Part shown: piece by piece, positions 1-11,235 of the stretch
Position numbering within the stretch: the first letter of the stretch is position 1
Layout: the number at the start of each line of letters is the position of its first letter
Origin: Areca catechu
Taxonomy: Eukaryota; Streptophyta; Magnoliopsida; Arecales; Arecaceae
DNA length: 64,000 bases
Assembly (NCBI GenBank): GCA_021397845.1
Contig: CM038044.1
Location: 104,282,942 to 104,346,941, forward strand
Reading direction: 5' to 3'
The notes under the pieces: generated by a model
Database searches by the model: none
What the model was told of the DNA's origin: nothing
Seen by the model: the letters and a program-made list of their open reading frames with translations, nothing else
Made by a program: the position numbers and the translations under genes

Positions 1-441
1 CTTAGGAGACATCCTTTTGGAAAGATGTATGCCTTGACTCATAGGAAGATAACCTCTTTTACTTCCATCCATGCTGAATCTTTTCAGCACTAAGTCAATG
101 TACCTAGATTGGGATAAACCTAGCATCCTCTTAGACCTATCTCTATAGATCTTAATACCTAGTTTACAGGATGCTTCTCCCAAATCTTTCATGGAAAACT
201 GGTTTGATAGCCAAACCTTGATTGATTGTAACATTGGGATATCATTCCCAATGAGGAGTATGTCATCTACATACAGAACCAAGAAGACTATGGCACTCCC
301 ACTAGTCTTCTTATAAACACAGGGTTCATCCACATTTTTGATAAAACCAAACCTTTTAATAGTTTCATCAAAACGGATGTTCTAACTTCTTGAAGCTTGC
401 TTTAATCCATAAATGGATTTCTTTAGCTTGCATACTTGATT
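1..441 (-). pseudogene. Copia A reverse transcriptase, C-terminal part
   Basis: The complement translates as the palm/thumb part of a Copia RT: a SIYGLKQAS motif next to 441, then the catalytic YVDDILLIGND, then SRYIDLVLKRFSMD. The YVDD box is intact. A stop follows GLKQASRS. The N-terminal part of the same domain resumes at 2192, beyond the insertion, where the protein reads on from FISKNKPNQ into VCKLKKS. It would copy element RNA into cDNA in the virus-like particle. RNase H is not reached before the window edge. Confidence 0.9.
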
Positions 442-2186
442 TGATGCAGAACGAAAACTCTGATACTAAAAATGATGCAGAATGAATATGTGGAATGCGG
501 AAGCAAATTAAAATTAATGTATTTTTTTTTATATATATATATTTTCAGAAGTCGGCTTTGACTCAAAGGAAAGATAAACTAATGTTGAAAGAAACTAAGA
601 AATGACAGCACAATTAAAAGAAGTGGATTATCAGAGTAACTCAGAAGTAGGATCGCTGGGGATTGAGAAACTCCCAGATCTAGGGTTTGCTCTGAGTTTC
701 AACGAAACAGACAAAGTAAGAAGGGAAGGTTCTCGTTACCTAGCAGTGATATCTCTCGTTGCTTCAATTGGAGGACACTCTCGAGCATATTGTAGGATCC
801 TTGGAGACGGGGTATCTTCGCAATGGATCCTCGGATTGTAGTCCTATGGCAAGGTTGGCCTCCTTCTCAAACTCAGGATCTGGAAGAAGAAGAACAAAAG
901 AAGAACCAGAAACTCAAAGAAAGTCACTGACCTGAGGACTTAATGAAGATTATTGGATGTAGAAGTTCCGGAGATCTTGATACTGATCTGACTCTCCTTT
1001 TGAACTGGCTCTGTAGTTGAAACAGTTGATCTGAACCTGGATGCTGGTGACCGGCTTCAAACTGGAAGAGAGGGGCCGTGGGATGAAGATGAAAAATTAG
1101 GGTTTGGTGGTGGTGGAGTAGAGATGGGTGGACTAAGCTAGGGTTTTGGGGTTGGAGATCTCACACCTCCTCAAGGTTCCTATGGAACCCGGAATTACTC
1201 CCTCACGGAGCTCAACACTTGAATACAAGTGCAGAAGAGAGAAACACAAAGTTGCTCACAAAGAAATTGATTTCATTCATCATTATATTCAAGAGTTACA
1301 TAGAGTTGAATATATAGACATAACAAAAAAATAAAATTTTATACATTTCCCATGTGGGACTAATAGGACTAACCCACACTTTAGGCATCAAATTCTCTTC
1401 CCAAGACTCCTTCCATAAGTGGGCAGCCCAAAAAATCCAAGAAAACTTGAAAATCAGCTCCAAATGGCAGGTTATGGGGGTGTCTCCTAGTATCTCTCCA
1501 TGAATCAAGGATTTTCCCTTCATGGTTTGGCTCATTTGGACACCTCCTAGTCTTGCTCCACAAGTTTAGGCTTCTTCCTTTCACGGCTTTGGCACTTTTA
1601 GAAACTTTTGGGAACCTCCTTGAATTCCTCCCCAAGACATGCTCTCTTCCCTTTTATAACTTGGATTTTTTATGGAACATTGTGGGGCACCTCCTTGATC
1701 CTCTCTTCAAGAAAAATTCTTGCCATCCTGGCTTGGGTTTATCTGGAAAGAAATTGGCTCCTCCTTGGATTGAGGTATCTTGATGGTTTTCTCTTCCAAG
1801 TGGTGCAAAAAAAGGAACTTACTTGTGGTGTAGGGACCAAAGACACTGGATGGAGATGTGGCACCTCCTTGACTCTGGCGTGTGGCTGGGAGTGTGGCGC
1901 CCACTTGCTTGGGCCTGGGAGAAAAAATGTGGCACCCTGGACCTTGACTTGACTGAAAAAAAAGTGGCACCAACCTGGAGAAGACCTAGACCACTACTAG
2001 GACTTGTACTGAGTCAACATGACTCAACAAAATTTAAATTGCAGGGAAATACAGACTCAAGACTAAAATTGAGTTGACCAAGTCAACCCTTATTACAAAA
2101 CCATAAAACCCTAATTCTTCGGGCAAGGTCAATCAGAGATCCAGATGGAGCCCTGAAGTCTTCTTCTGAGTCTGGTGCCCGCACCA
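442..2186 (-). mobile_element. Gypsy-type element reduced to one LTR plus a PBS scrap
   Basis: Flanked by a perfect 5-bp duplication TGATT (437-441 and 2187-2191) inside the RT of Copia A. The bulk, 473-2186, is an LTR of the family that bounds Gypsy I: it starts TGATGCAGAA, ends TGGTGCCCGCACCA and shares the middle (resolved GAAACTCCCAGA, CTCACACCTCCTCAAGG, CTCCCTCACGGAGCTCAACAC). Positions 442-472 hold the first few bases of a second LTR fused to a degenerate PBS (457-468, two changes from GCTCTGATACCA) and the usual AAAA spacer. Everything between was deleted, so this is not a clean LTR-LTR recombination product. Confidence 0.9.
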
Positions 2187-2191
2187 TGATT

Positions 2192-2700
2192 AGGTTTATT
2201 CTTTGAAATAAAACCTTCTGGCTGTGACATGTAGACTTCTTCCTCAAGGAAACCATTGTGGAATGCATTCTTCACATCCATCTACTATATCTCATAATCG
2301 TGGTATGCTGCTATAGCAAGTAAAATCCGAATTGATTTGAGCATGGCAACAGGTGAGAATGTTTCATCATAATCAATTCCCTATTTTTGTCTAAAACCTT
2401 TTGCCACTAATCTAGGTTTATAGGTTTCAACTTGGCCATCAGCCCCAATCTTTTTCTTATAGACCCATTTGCACCCAATAGGATTAACACCCTTTGGTGC
2501 ATCAACCAAAGTCCACACTTGGTTGACATACATAGAATCTATCTCGGATTCCATGGCTTCTTGCCATCTATCTGAATCAGTACTCAAGATAGCTTCTGTA
2601 TAGGTCAGAGGTTCATCATTTTGAATGACTTGGGCTTCATTATTTTCAATAATAAACCCATACCTCTCAGGTGCTCGTGACACTCTATCAGACCTACGGG
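2192..2700 (-). pseudogene. Copia A reverse transcriptase, N-terminal part
   Basis: An open stretch at 2381-2683 encodes the RT entry (W-T-L-V-D region, CKWVYKKKIGADG, LVAKGFRQK). It ends in a stop, after which the frame continues with GIDYDETFSPVA, DVKNAF and EVYMSQPEGF up to the insertion at 2191. All the usual Copia RT fingers/palm blocks are recognisable. It was one polyprotein with the integrase upstream and the RT palm at 1-441. The lesions are nonsense codons and the Gypsy insertion, so no functional enzyme can be made. Confidence 0.88.
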
Positions 2701-2757
2701 GAGGAGTTTTGTGTTCTGGTTCTGATCTAACTATATGTTCTATTGATTGAGAATTAT

Positions 2758-4090
2758 CTATCTGTGTTTCTTGTACTTCTCCAAGTTCAATAGTTCTACC
2801 ATTGCCTTTTCTAAAATAAACTCTTTTTCTAGAAAAGTGGCATGTCTGCTGACAAAAATCTTTTGTTCAGTTGGATGGTAAAATAGATATCCTCTACCCT
2901 CTCTAGGATATCCTACAAATAGACATTTATCTGCTCTAGGTTCCAACTTATGTTCAAAATTTCTTTTAACATAAGCTGGACATCCCCATACCTTAAAATA
3001 TTTAAGATACGGTTTCTTTCCACTCCAAATTTCATATGGAGTACTAACAACGGATTTAGAAACTACTTTGTTCAGAATGTAAACAGCAGTTTCTAGGGCA
3101 TGACCCCAGAAGGAAATGGATAAATTTGTGAAGCACATCATGGATCGTACCATATCTAATAAGGTACGATTCCTCCTTTCAGCTATACCATTTAGCTATG
3201 GTGTATAAGGAGGGGTCCATTCAGAAAGAATTCCATCAACTTTAAGATAGTCTAAAAACTCCGTGGATAAGTATTCTCCTCCTCGATCAGATCGAAGAAC
3301 TTTAATACTTTTCCCGGTTTGTTTTTCGACCATACTTTGATACTCCTTAAATTTATCAAAGGCTTCAGATTTATGTTTCATAAGATACACATATCCGAAC
3401 CTAGATAAATCATCTGTAAAAGTGATAAAATATGAGTATCCACCTCTGGCCTGAGTTGTCATTGGACCACATACATCAGTATGTATAAGTCCTAACAACT
3501 CAGTTGACCTTTCTCCATGTCCAGTAAATGGAGTCTTGGTCATCTTACCCATGAGACATGATTCGCAAGTTCCTAATGATTCATACTCATAAGGATCAAG
3601 GAATTTTTTCTTGTATAACTTGCTTATCCTAGACTCATTAACATGACCAAGTCGATGATGCCAAAGTAAAGTTTCATTAAAGTCCTCTCTTTTTCTTTTA
3701 TTATTGACATGAAAAACACTATCATTGGAAGAAAGAGTTAATAGCCCATTGCTATATATGCCAGAACAAATAATTTTATTAGACAACATTATTAAGCAAC
3801 CGGTGCTCGTTACATCCATTACATATCCTTGTTTTAATAACAAGGGAATAGATACAATGGTCCTAATAATCTTAGGCATATAATAACAATTATGTAACTC
3901 CAAGATCTTCCCTGAAGGCAACTTTAGAATATAGGTCCCTACAGCTTCTGCTTGGATGATATCTCCACTAGCACCGTAGAGATTGAAGTCACCTTCCTTC
4001 AATACTTTAAGCTTGTGGAGGCCCTGCAAAGATTTGCATATATGGTAACCACAAGCGGTATCCAATACTCAAGTATTTGAAACTGAAGAA
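2758..4090 (-). pseudogene. Copia A protease, GAG-pre-integrase and integrase
   Basis: Read leftwards: the protease start VLDTACGYHIC, where the usual D-T/S-G triad reads D-T-A; the GAG-pre-integrase block LLWHHRLGHVNESR with the downstream C-x2-C (TCESCLMGK); then the integrase core with HTDVCGPM, FTDDLSRFG, SDRGGEYLS and, after a stop at about 3196, IAERRNRTLLDMVRSMM and a long C-terminal arm (PYEIWSGKKP, KCLFVGYP). The stop at 3196 looks like CAG to TAG, the one near 4069 like TGG to TGA. Integrase would insert the cDNA. The altered triad and two stops show a dead copy. Confidence 0.9.
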
Positions 4091-4947
4091 TTTAATGTCA
4101 ATATAGCATGTATCTCATACATACCTTTTGGCGCATCTGATGCACCAGGCTTCACAGTTGCAAGGTAAGCCTTGCAATTCCTTTTCCAATGTCCCGCTTT
4201 GCCGCAAAAGAAACATGTTGACTGTTTGGAGGCCTTCTTTCCTTTCTTATTCTTATTGATGCCACTCTTAGGGTTTAGCCTCCTATTAAAACCCTTTTTG
4301 CCTGATTTCTTCTTATTGGTCTTATTAATAAGAAGAAGTGGAGCCTTTTCTTTCTTTATGTGGCTCTCTGCTGTTTTTAACATATTTAACAGCTCAGGCA
4401 AGGAAGTGTTCAGTTTGTTCATGTGATAATTCAAGACAAACTGAGAAAATGACTCCGGGAGTGATTGCAGGATTAAATCCTGATTCAACTCCACATCCAT
4501 GATAAAACCTAATTGACCCAATCTAGTGATCAAGTCAATTACCTTCAGACCATGATCCTGAACGGATGTTCCCTCTGTCATCCTAGCATGAAATAATTGC
4601 TTAGATATTTCATATCTAGAAGTTCTGCTATGTTCTCCATAAAGCTCTTTTTAATTGAGTATTATGGATTAAGTATCCATGCTTTCATGCTGTCTCTGTA
4701 ACTCATTGGTCATAGAGGCTAGTATGATACACTTGACAGTGAGGGAGTCATTCTGCCACATTTTGTATGTGGCCATATCTTCCTCTGTGGCATCATCCCC
4801 TAGTGGATTAAGACTAGGGGTATCTAGAATATAAGAAAGTTTTTCTGAACTCAGCACAATCTTTAAATTTCTCAACCAGTCCACATAGTTCGGACCAGTC
4901 AGTTTATTCGTATCTAAGATACTTCGCAGTGACAATGAAGATGCCAT
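4069..4947 (-). pseudogene. Copia A gag
   Basis: Starts at the ATG on the complement of 4945-4947 (MASSLSLRSIL), carries the gag motif KLTGPNYVDWLRNLK and ends with one nucleocapsid zinc knuckle, CFFCGKAGHWKRNC (C-x2-C-x4-H-x4-C), all four ligands present. A stop at about 4669 and a short gap split it into two open parts (4669-4947 and 4069-4581). A lysine-rich basic stretch precedes the knuckle, as expected for RNA binding. Gag forms the virus-like particle. It is followed directly by the protease in the same polyprotein. Confidence 0.9.
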
Positions 4948-6100
4948 TTATCTATATTTAATAAAGAACAATACATAAGCAAACAACCATGAAATGACTT
5001 ACATAATTAAATTAGGTCTTCAATTTAATTATGTCTCCCACTATTTTATCGAAAATCATAGCCCTCACTATGATAATCGAGAAGAACCCTGATCGGTTTT
5101 TCTTAGTGAGATTAAGATCCTAATAACTTATAAAAGATCTTGCAGAAAACACAACAAATCTTTTATAAGCTCAAAGGTAGGAAACTCTTCCAATTATATC
5201 TCATATAATTCTCAAGAAGTAACTTGGCCTCTAGAACATTATTAGTCTTGCAGAAAACACAACAAACCATAATGTTCTAGTTAAGTCAAGACCCTTTCAT
5301 TTCTATACAGTCAATACTCAAATATAATGCCCTTGCAGATAACACAACAAAGCATTATACTGAATATACTGTAAGCATATCTATGCACTAGACTAGTATT
5401 ATGTCAATCACCATATTAGGTCTTGCAGATAACATAACAAACCTAATGTGATTCATAACACAATAATGATCCAGCATGAAGGAAGGCCAATATATAGTAT
5501 TTTTAACACTAAGCATTTTAGTCAAGATTTAAATTTAATCAAATCGGCCAGGCAAGTGGAAGAGATGTGGGAGTCCCCCCATTGCTTTCCTAGACACCAA
5601 TAAAAATTGGCTAGGTCAGTCAACGGAACCAATTAAAAATCATAATTCTCTTTACCTTCCCAAAACCACCTTTCTAGATACCGAATGATCAATTGTACAT
5701 CATGACTAGTGATGCTTATTAGTTAAATATACTAAGACTTAATATAATTTTTAAGAGGATGGATTTATAAATTGCCAGCACATCCTTATAGAATGTATCA
5801 CAATCAACATATCACTCTTATAAATAAACAAATATGTGCTAAATGTGTCATCATACTAGGACAACCATTTACCACATAATGGATCCACCATTATGCCAGG
5901 GCAACCTTATTTCAGTATGATGACTTCAAAACTATACATATCTCTATAATAATTAGGGTTTGAGTGAAAGACCCTAACTAGTGGCATACATCAAAACATA
6001 TATGCAATCAAAGATATGCTAAGTGTAGTAACATATTAGGATTTAAAAACCCTAAGATGTGACATACAAACTATCATAAATTAGAGTCCTAATTAAGGTG
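4948..6100 (-). promoter_or_regulatory. Copia A leader: dense array of stem-loops
   Basis: This non-coding leader between gag and PBS is packed with inverted repeats. Four hairpins share the loop CTTGCAGAWAACAYAACAAA (plus-strand spelling) but have unrelated stems: 12 bp perfect at 5127-5138/5158-5169, 12 bp perfect at 5231-5242/5269-5280, 8 bp at 5323-5330/5352-5359, and 7 bp at 5415-5421/5441-5447. Others: 5049-5061/5068-5080, 5192-5199/5203-5210, 5847-5857/5914-5924 enclosing 5875-5882/5888-5895, 5953-5959/5971-5977 and 6036-6040/6051-6055. Each stem keeps its own complementarity, which argues for RNA structure in the genomic transcript. The role (packaging, dimerisation, translation) is unknown. 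Confidence 0.75.
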
Positions 6101-6112
6101 GCTCTGATACCA
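6101..6112 (-). promoter_or_regulatory. Copia A primer binding site, tRNA-iMet
   Basis: Plus strand GCTCTGATACCA; in the element's sense this is TGGTATCAGAGC, complementary to the 3' end of plant initiator tRNA-Met. One base separates it from the LTR. Confidence 0.93.
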
Positions 6113-6113
6113 C

Positions 6114-8563
6114 TGTTGGGATCCGGTGCAACGTAGCGGAAGGATAATTTCAAAATATAGAAATTAATATGCACCAAAACCCTAAACCAGGAACTCCTTA
6201 ATAAGACAAAAATGTATGAAGACTAACATTCTTATGCAAATTAGAATTAGAGTACTAACCTGTAACCGCTAATTCCAATTTGATGAAGATTTAATCTTGA
6301 AGATGAATGGGCTATTTGAGTTCACCAGGCATCCAGGTGTCCACCCTCTGATGGTGATCCACACAAAGCAATGACCTAGATCCTAACTCCTTATTCCAAT
6401 AGTTCCTTCAATTGAATTCTTCTTCCAGGAATTCAATACTTGGATTATGGCTGGAAATCTTCCACTAAAAGGTGTGTCTTCTTCCTTCTTACCCCTTCTC
6501 CACCTTCTACCAAGACTTAGAACCTTTAGGACACCTTTGTCTTGAAAGTAAGACCTTGTCCTAAGAAGATTAATGCTTGTCTTTAATTGGTGGAGAAATT
6601 AAGACAAAGATATCTTAATGTAAGGAAGAAAAGAATTGGATCAGAACTCTTCTTTTCCTTTACCGTCGGAGACTTTCTCTCTTAACCTTGTTTAGTAGCA
6701 GAGTTTCGACAGAGTTTTACTCTGTAAAGGAAACAATGCAAAAACAAGAAGGGGAGAAAGAGTCTTCAGGAGAGGAAGAAAGAAAAAAAATCACATCACA
6801 GAGTTCTGATTCCCACCCCCTTTTTATAGTTTTCGGAGAGGCACCCTCACAACTCTCCGATAACAATTTCTCATGCCATTTCCCTTCTTTCCATGCCCCT
6901 TTCCCTTCTACCCACGCTCTTTCCTTTTTCTCACGGCCTTTTGGATTATTTCTCATGGCCTTCTAGATCAATCCTCACAACTTTTCTCAAAAGAAGAAGT
7001 CGCGACGATTGGGAGAAAAAAGTCACGAAACTTGAATCTCCGAAGATATCTAATTTCGCACTCCTGGAAAGAAACTGCGCTTTCTTTCTTTCTTAAAAAC
7101 CTCTCCACCCATTAGATTATCATCCAAGGATGGACAAATGAGGTGCTAATACTAAGAAAGACGGCCGTCCCATCTTAATTCATCGAAGAATTAAGTGGGC
7201 GCGCACCAAGAGTCCATGCGCCCATGGACTCCTCCAAATGGCGCGCCAAGAGTACATAAGCGCATGGACTCTTGGTGTTTTTGGTGTGCAAGGGAAAGAG
7301 GGCGGGTGGGAAGTGGCCTAGCTAATAGGTTAGCCAATTGGGTTAGCCATAATCCCTAAATTCTCAATTAAGGTCTAATTAGATCCAATTAGAACCCAAA
7401 TCGAGTCAATTCGGAACCCTATTTCGATTACGATTCGAATAGGAGTTAGAATTTGCAACACTTGCTAGAGTGTCTTCATGCAAATGATTCTTGATCAATT
7501 CTTTTAAGTGTGTGACCCATTGGGTTCCACATCTAGCTGGCAGTGGGTTCGAATACAAGTTGACCTAATTTGATTAGAACTCATTCTAATCGATTTAGGT
7601 CAAATTGGGCTTACCCGATTTTGATCAATTAGGACTCTTCCTAATTCAAATCAACCCACAAGACAAGATTGACGTCTAGCAACATGTCATGTCTACCCGG
7701 AAGATATGGAAATTCTGGTAAAATACCAAAATTACCCTTCAGTAGAAAGTTACCGTACAATTAAATCCTTCGATCAGCCTACACCCAAAATATAATTATG
7801 GATATGGATATATGTCAAATCCAATATTATATTTGTTTCTAGATCAATTTTATATTGATGATTCAATTATCTTGATATTAGAAACCATCTCTAATATCTC
7901 TACTTTGATCAAAGATTCCCTGAATCATCATCCGATTGATAACTAGCTAGATACAATCTCCTCTTACTAAGAGTGATCGATTCCTTGTTGACCTACTCAT
8001 TACCTTCATATCCAATTCACCATTCCCAGTATCAATCCTGTGCATAACTCAGTGTCATGATTAGGATTGAACAAAATCATGGGTTCATGTACATAAGGTA
8101 CTTATTACAGTCTCAGGTCAAAGGATTACTTGTACCACTCCCACTATGAGAACCTTCTATTGACATGTAGCTAAGATTCCATTAGATGTTCTCAAGTTGG
8201 ATCATATCAGTGAACTCATTCTCTAATGAGCACCCGCATCCTAGTATTAGTGTCATACACAAGTGACTATGAGAGTAGTCACCCTATTCAGTATACATAG
8301 GATGTGCTAGTCTTACCGGAAAAACCCTGATCCCCTACTCAAGGTTCCTTCGACTAGGAATATTTTTTATTAAGGTTTTAAGACTTTAGGTCTCACTGGT
8401 ATGATCTCATCATAACCCTAAAATCATAGCCCTAATCTATGGGGTTCATCATATAATAATAATCACAGTGTATGATGAAAAATAATGCCTTTATTAGAAT
8501 ATTGTCAATTACAATGGTTTGGGAGATACAACATAGATTGGCTTGTAGGGCATATCCCTTTCA
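6114..8563 (-). repeat. Copia A 5' LTR
   Basis: Begins TGTTGGGATCCG next to the PBS and ends CATATCCCTTTCA where recognisable Copia B sequence resumes. At 2450 bp it is long for Copia. It should hold the promoter and polyadenylation signals; I see no unambiguous TATA box. Several short ORFs inside (for example around 6688-7115) have no recognisable protein and are not called. The matching 3' LTR is off the left edge. Confidence 0.85.
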
Positions 8564-8706
8564 AATGTGTCTCTAAAAGATGACCTAGTTCTAACTCCTT
8601 ATGAGGGATCACCAATAATTAATTCTTTAGGATGAGAATGTGCATACCTCCAATCTTTTGGTAGCTCATCGTGTTCTGCACTTACCTTCTCATTTTCTTG
8701 CTCAAC

Positions 8707-9651
8707 TTATTTTTCTTTTAAGCTCATTTCTTTAACTGCATTATTCAGGGAACCTACATCATTATCAATACACTCTTCTTTTCTTGAAGGTGTGAGGTTA
8801 GACTCATCAAAAATAATATGAATAGATTCTTCAAGAGTTAAAGTTCTTTTGTTAAAAAGTCTATATACTTTACTATTAGTTAAATATCTAAGAAATATGC
8901 CTAGATCAAATTTAGCATCAAATTTTCCAAGGTTATCCTTTCCATTATTCAAAATATAACATTTGCATCCAAAAACATGAAAGTAATGAATATTTGGTTT
9001 TCCATTGTTCCAAAGCTCATAGGAGGTTTTCTTCAAAATTGGTCTAACCAAAATATGGTTTAGTATATAACATGTAGTGTTTATAGCTTCTGTCCAAAAG
9101 TATCTCGAAAGATTGCCTTTACACAACATGGTTCGGTCCATCTCTTCCAATGTTCTATTTTTTCTCTCCATAACTCCATTTTGTTGTGGTATTCTAGGGG
9201 CTGAAAAATCATGATCAATGCCATGTTCAGTGTAAAATTTTTCAAAGTATCGATTTTTAAATTCAGTTCCATGATTACTTTTAATTGAAATAATTGAAAA
9301 TTTTTTCTGATTTGAAACCTTTTTGTGAAATTTTTGAAAAACTTTGAAGGCTTCATCTTTGTGTGCTAAAAACAAAATCCATGTGAATCATAAGAAATCA
9401 TCCACTATCACAAGTCTATATTTCATACCTCCTAGGTTTGTGATCCTAGTTGGTCCAAATAAGTCCATGTGTAGTAGTTCTAAGGGTCTTAATGTTGAAA
9501 CAATGTTTTTAGATTTAAAACTCTTCCTAGTTTTTTTACTATATTGATATGCATCACAAACATGATCAAAATCAATTTTAAATTTAGAAAAACCTTTAAT
9601 TAAGTCTTTGAAAATCAATTTGGCTAAAGTATGCATGCTAGTATGATCCAA
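8707..9651 (-). pseudogene. Copia B integrase
   Basis: Integrase core read leftwards: LLHMDLFGPTRI, LVIVDDF, then after a stop FLAHKDEAFKVFQKFHKK, SNHGTEFKNR, IPQQNGVMERKNRTLEEMDR with the catalytic glutamate, and the C-terminal GCKCYILNNGK arm. The second acidic motif reads SNHGTEF where the family usually has SDHGTEF, so one catalytic Asp appears to be replaced by Asn. The upstream C-x2-C of the zinc-binding region is damaged. The homologous region of Copia C lies at 12041-12745. Confidence 0.87.
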
Positions 9652-9660
9652 TCTTCTATG

Positions 9661-10115
9661 CTAGAGTAAACTAGATTCCTTGGTTTTAGTATTCATAGCC
9701 ACTAGACTTGTATTACTTGACATTGCTAGATCATTTAGGTCTACAATATAGATATTTCCAAGTCTATGATCGACAAATTTAATGCTAGAATCAAGTGAGC
9801 TAGTTACTATATACATTGAAGATTCAAATACAACTTTGAAGCCTTTATCACATAATTGACTAATACTCAATAGATTATGCTTCAACTTGTCTTCTAGTAA
9901 TACATTTTCAATATAAGTGGAAGGGATTATTTTTATTTTACCAATTCCAATGATTTTCCCTTGCTATTATCACCAAATGTTATCATTCCACCATCTTTCA
10001 TTTCAAGGGTGATGAATTGATCCTTGTCACCCATCATATATCTTGAATAGCCGCTATCTAGATACCATCTCCTTTTTGAATTTTGGTTTACAAGACAATC
10101 CTGCAAAATAATCAA
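9661..10115 (-). pseudogene. Copia B protease and GAG-pre-integrase
   Basis: RRWYLDSGYSRYMMGD shows the Asp-Ser-Gly protease triad intact, followed by the flap-like GGMITFGDNSKGK. After stops comes KHNLLSISQLCDKGFKV and the Copia block up to the GAG-pre-integrase domain. Lesions are a stop or frameshift around 9930 and a stop at about 9661. It would process the gag-pol polyprotein. Confidence 0.85.
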
Positions 10116-10810
10116 GTTGAATTTTTAAGCACCCAAGCTTTCTTGGGTCCTTGAAGGTTAGTAATAGTTGTTCCTTTAGGAACCCAAATCCTTTTTACTT
10201 TATTTTTATTTTTCTTTCTTAAATTATATTTATTAGCTTTGTGTCCAACCACATTACAATAATAACAAACAACTTTTGACTTTTGAAAAGATATAGATGT
10301 TGAAAACTTTGATGCATAAGGTTTTGAAGCTGAAAACTTGTTTATGTGCATTGTATTATATCCAATTCCAGCTCTATTATTAAATTTCCTTTGCTTTTTC
10401 AAAATCAACTCAAGTTTGTTTGAACTTAAGGTTAGTTTGTCAACTAAGGGCTTGAGTCTATCCATTTCATTTTGCAAACTTTTATTCTTTTCAGAAATTT
10501 CAATCTTTTCTTTCAATAATACATCATAATTATTTTTCATGGTTTTAATTTTCAAGCATGCCTTCTTAGATTCAATTAAGAGTTCTTGAAAAGCAGTATA
10601 TAATTCATCATAAGTTAATTCATAAATGGGTTCACTAGATGTTACCTCATCTTTTAGGCCCATTAAACAAATATTTGCTACCTTTGATGTCTCTTCCTCT
10701 TCATTTGAAGTAGATTCATCACTGTCGCTTTATATAGCTATCATAGCTTTCTTCTTCTTCTTTTAGTATCCCTTTTTCAATGTGGGACATTCAGAACGAT
10801 TATGCCCCGG
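10112..10810 (-). pseudogene. Copia B gag, C-terminal part
   Basis: Encodes a coiled-coil-like stretch (LLKEKIEISEKNKSLQNEMD), then a zinc-knuckle-like VCYYCNVVGHKANKYNL whose last Cys is Tyr, then basic KKKNKNKVKRIWVPKGTT. A second knuckle sits upstream at the Copia C insertion point: joining the flanks of C gives CYECKKPGHNRSEC, a perfect C-x2-C-x4-H-x4-C. The gag N-terminus is at 19074-19877. Two knuckles are typical of this group. Confidence 0.87.
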
Positions 10811-11221
10811 TGTTGACCCCTAGAATGATTTTGATGATAACAAAATATTGGAGCATGTATTTGATACTAACTCTTTTCAAGTATTTAAGAAGCTTTTGTA
10901 GGATGTTTCAAATGAATAATCATTCTACCTACAATTATGAAATCATTGTAATGAATTAAGTTTCTCATAGAAAATGATCATGTACTGAAGAGCCCAAGAA
11001 AATTTAAATATATATTCTTATAAAAAGGGGCAATTTTATGTAATTTTATAGTTTAAATTTCTTAGATTAAGTTTAAAAAAAGTTTGAGAGTGGTTGGAAG
11101 TTGTTAGAAGAAGATTGATGAAGTTTGGATGTCTCTTGGATAAAGTTCACTCGAGCTAACTCGAAGATTAGAGCTGATACAATGATCTGGCACAGCACAC
11201 AAATTTCTGATACTTAGCCAA
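10811..11221 (+). repeat. Copia C 5' LTR, truncated
   Basis: Matches the first part of the 3' LTR (17419-17830), including TATAAAAAGGGGC at about 11021, a good TATA-box candidate. It stops at GATACTTAGCCAA and joins gag directly, so roughly 1.07 kb of LTR plus the PBS and most of gag are missing. Confidence 0.9.
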
Positions 11222-11235
11222 AGTTTCATGATACA

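Larger units (their letters stand above)
1..8563 (-). mobile_element. Copia A, Angela/Tork-like LTR retrotransposon, 3' end off the left edge
   Basis: Read from right to left this is LTR (6114-8563), initiator-Met PBS (6101-6112), leader (4948-6100), gag, protease, integrase, then RT up to the window edge; RNase H and the 3' LTR lie outside. The order PR-INT-RT defines Copia. The long LTR of about 2.45 kb and the RT/INT sequence style suggest the Angela/Tork group, which is an inference. The RT is interrupted by a Gypsy-type insertion at 442-2186. The right edge joins the INT-RT linker of Copia B, so A is nested in B; the expected target duplication AATGT (8564-8568) cannot be checked without the left end. 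The element is dead: stops in gag-PR and INT, plus the RT insertion. Confidence 0.9.

Noticed and set aside
5127..5453. CRISPR array or tRNA cluster for the repeated 20-mers
   Set aside because: The constant part is a loop and the variable parts are complementary arms; no spacer logic, no tRNA boxes.
6688..7115. Pair of ORFs in the Copia A LTR as genes
   Set aside because: Low-complexity Phe/Pro/Ser translation on one strand with a mirrored frame on the other; inside an LTR.
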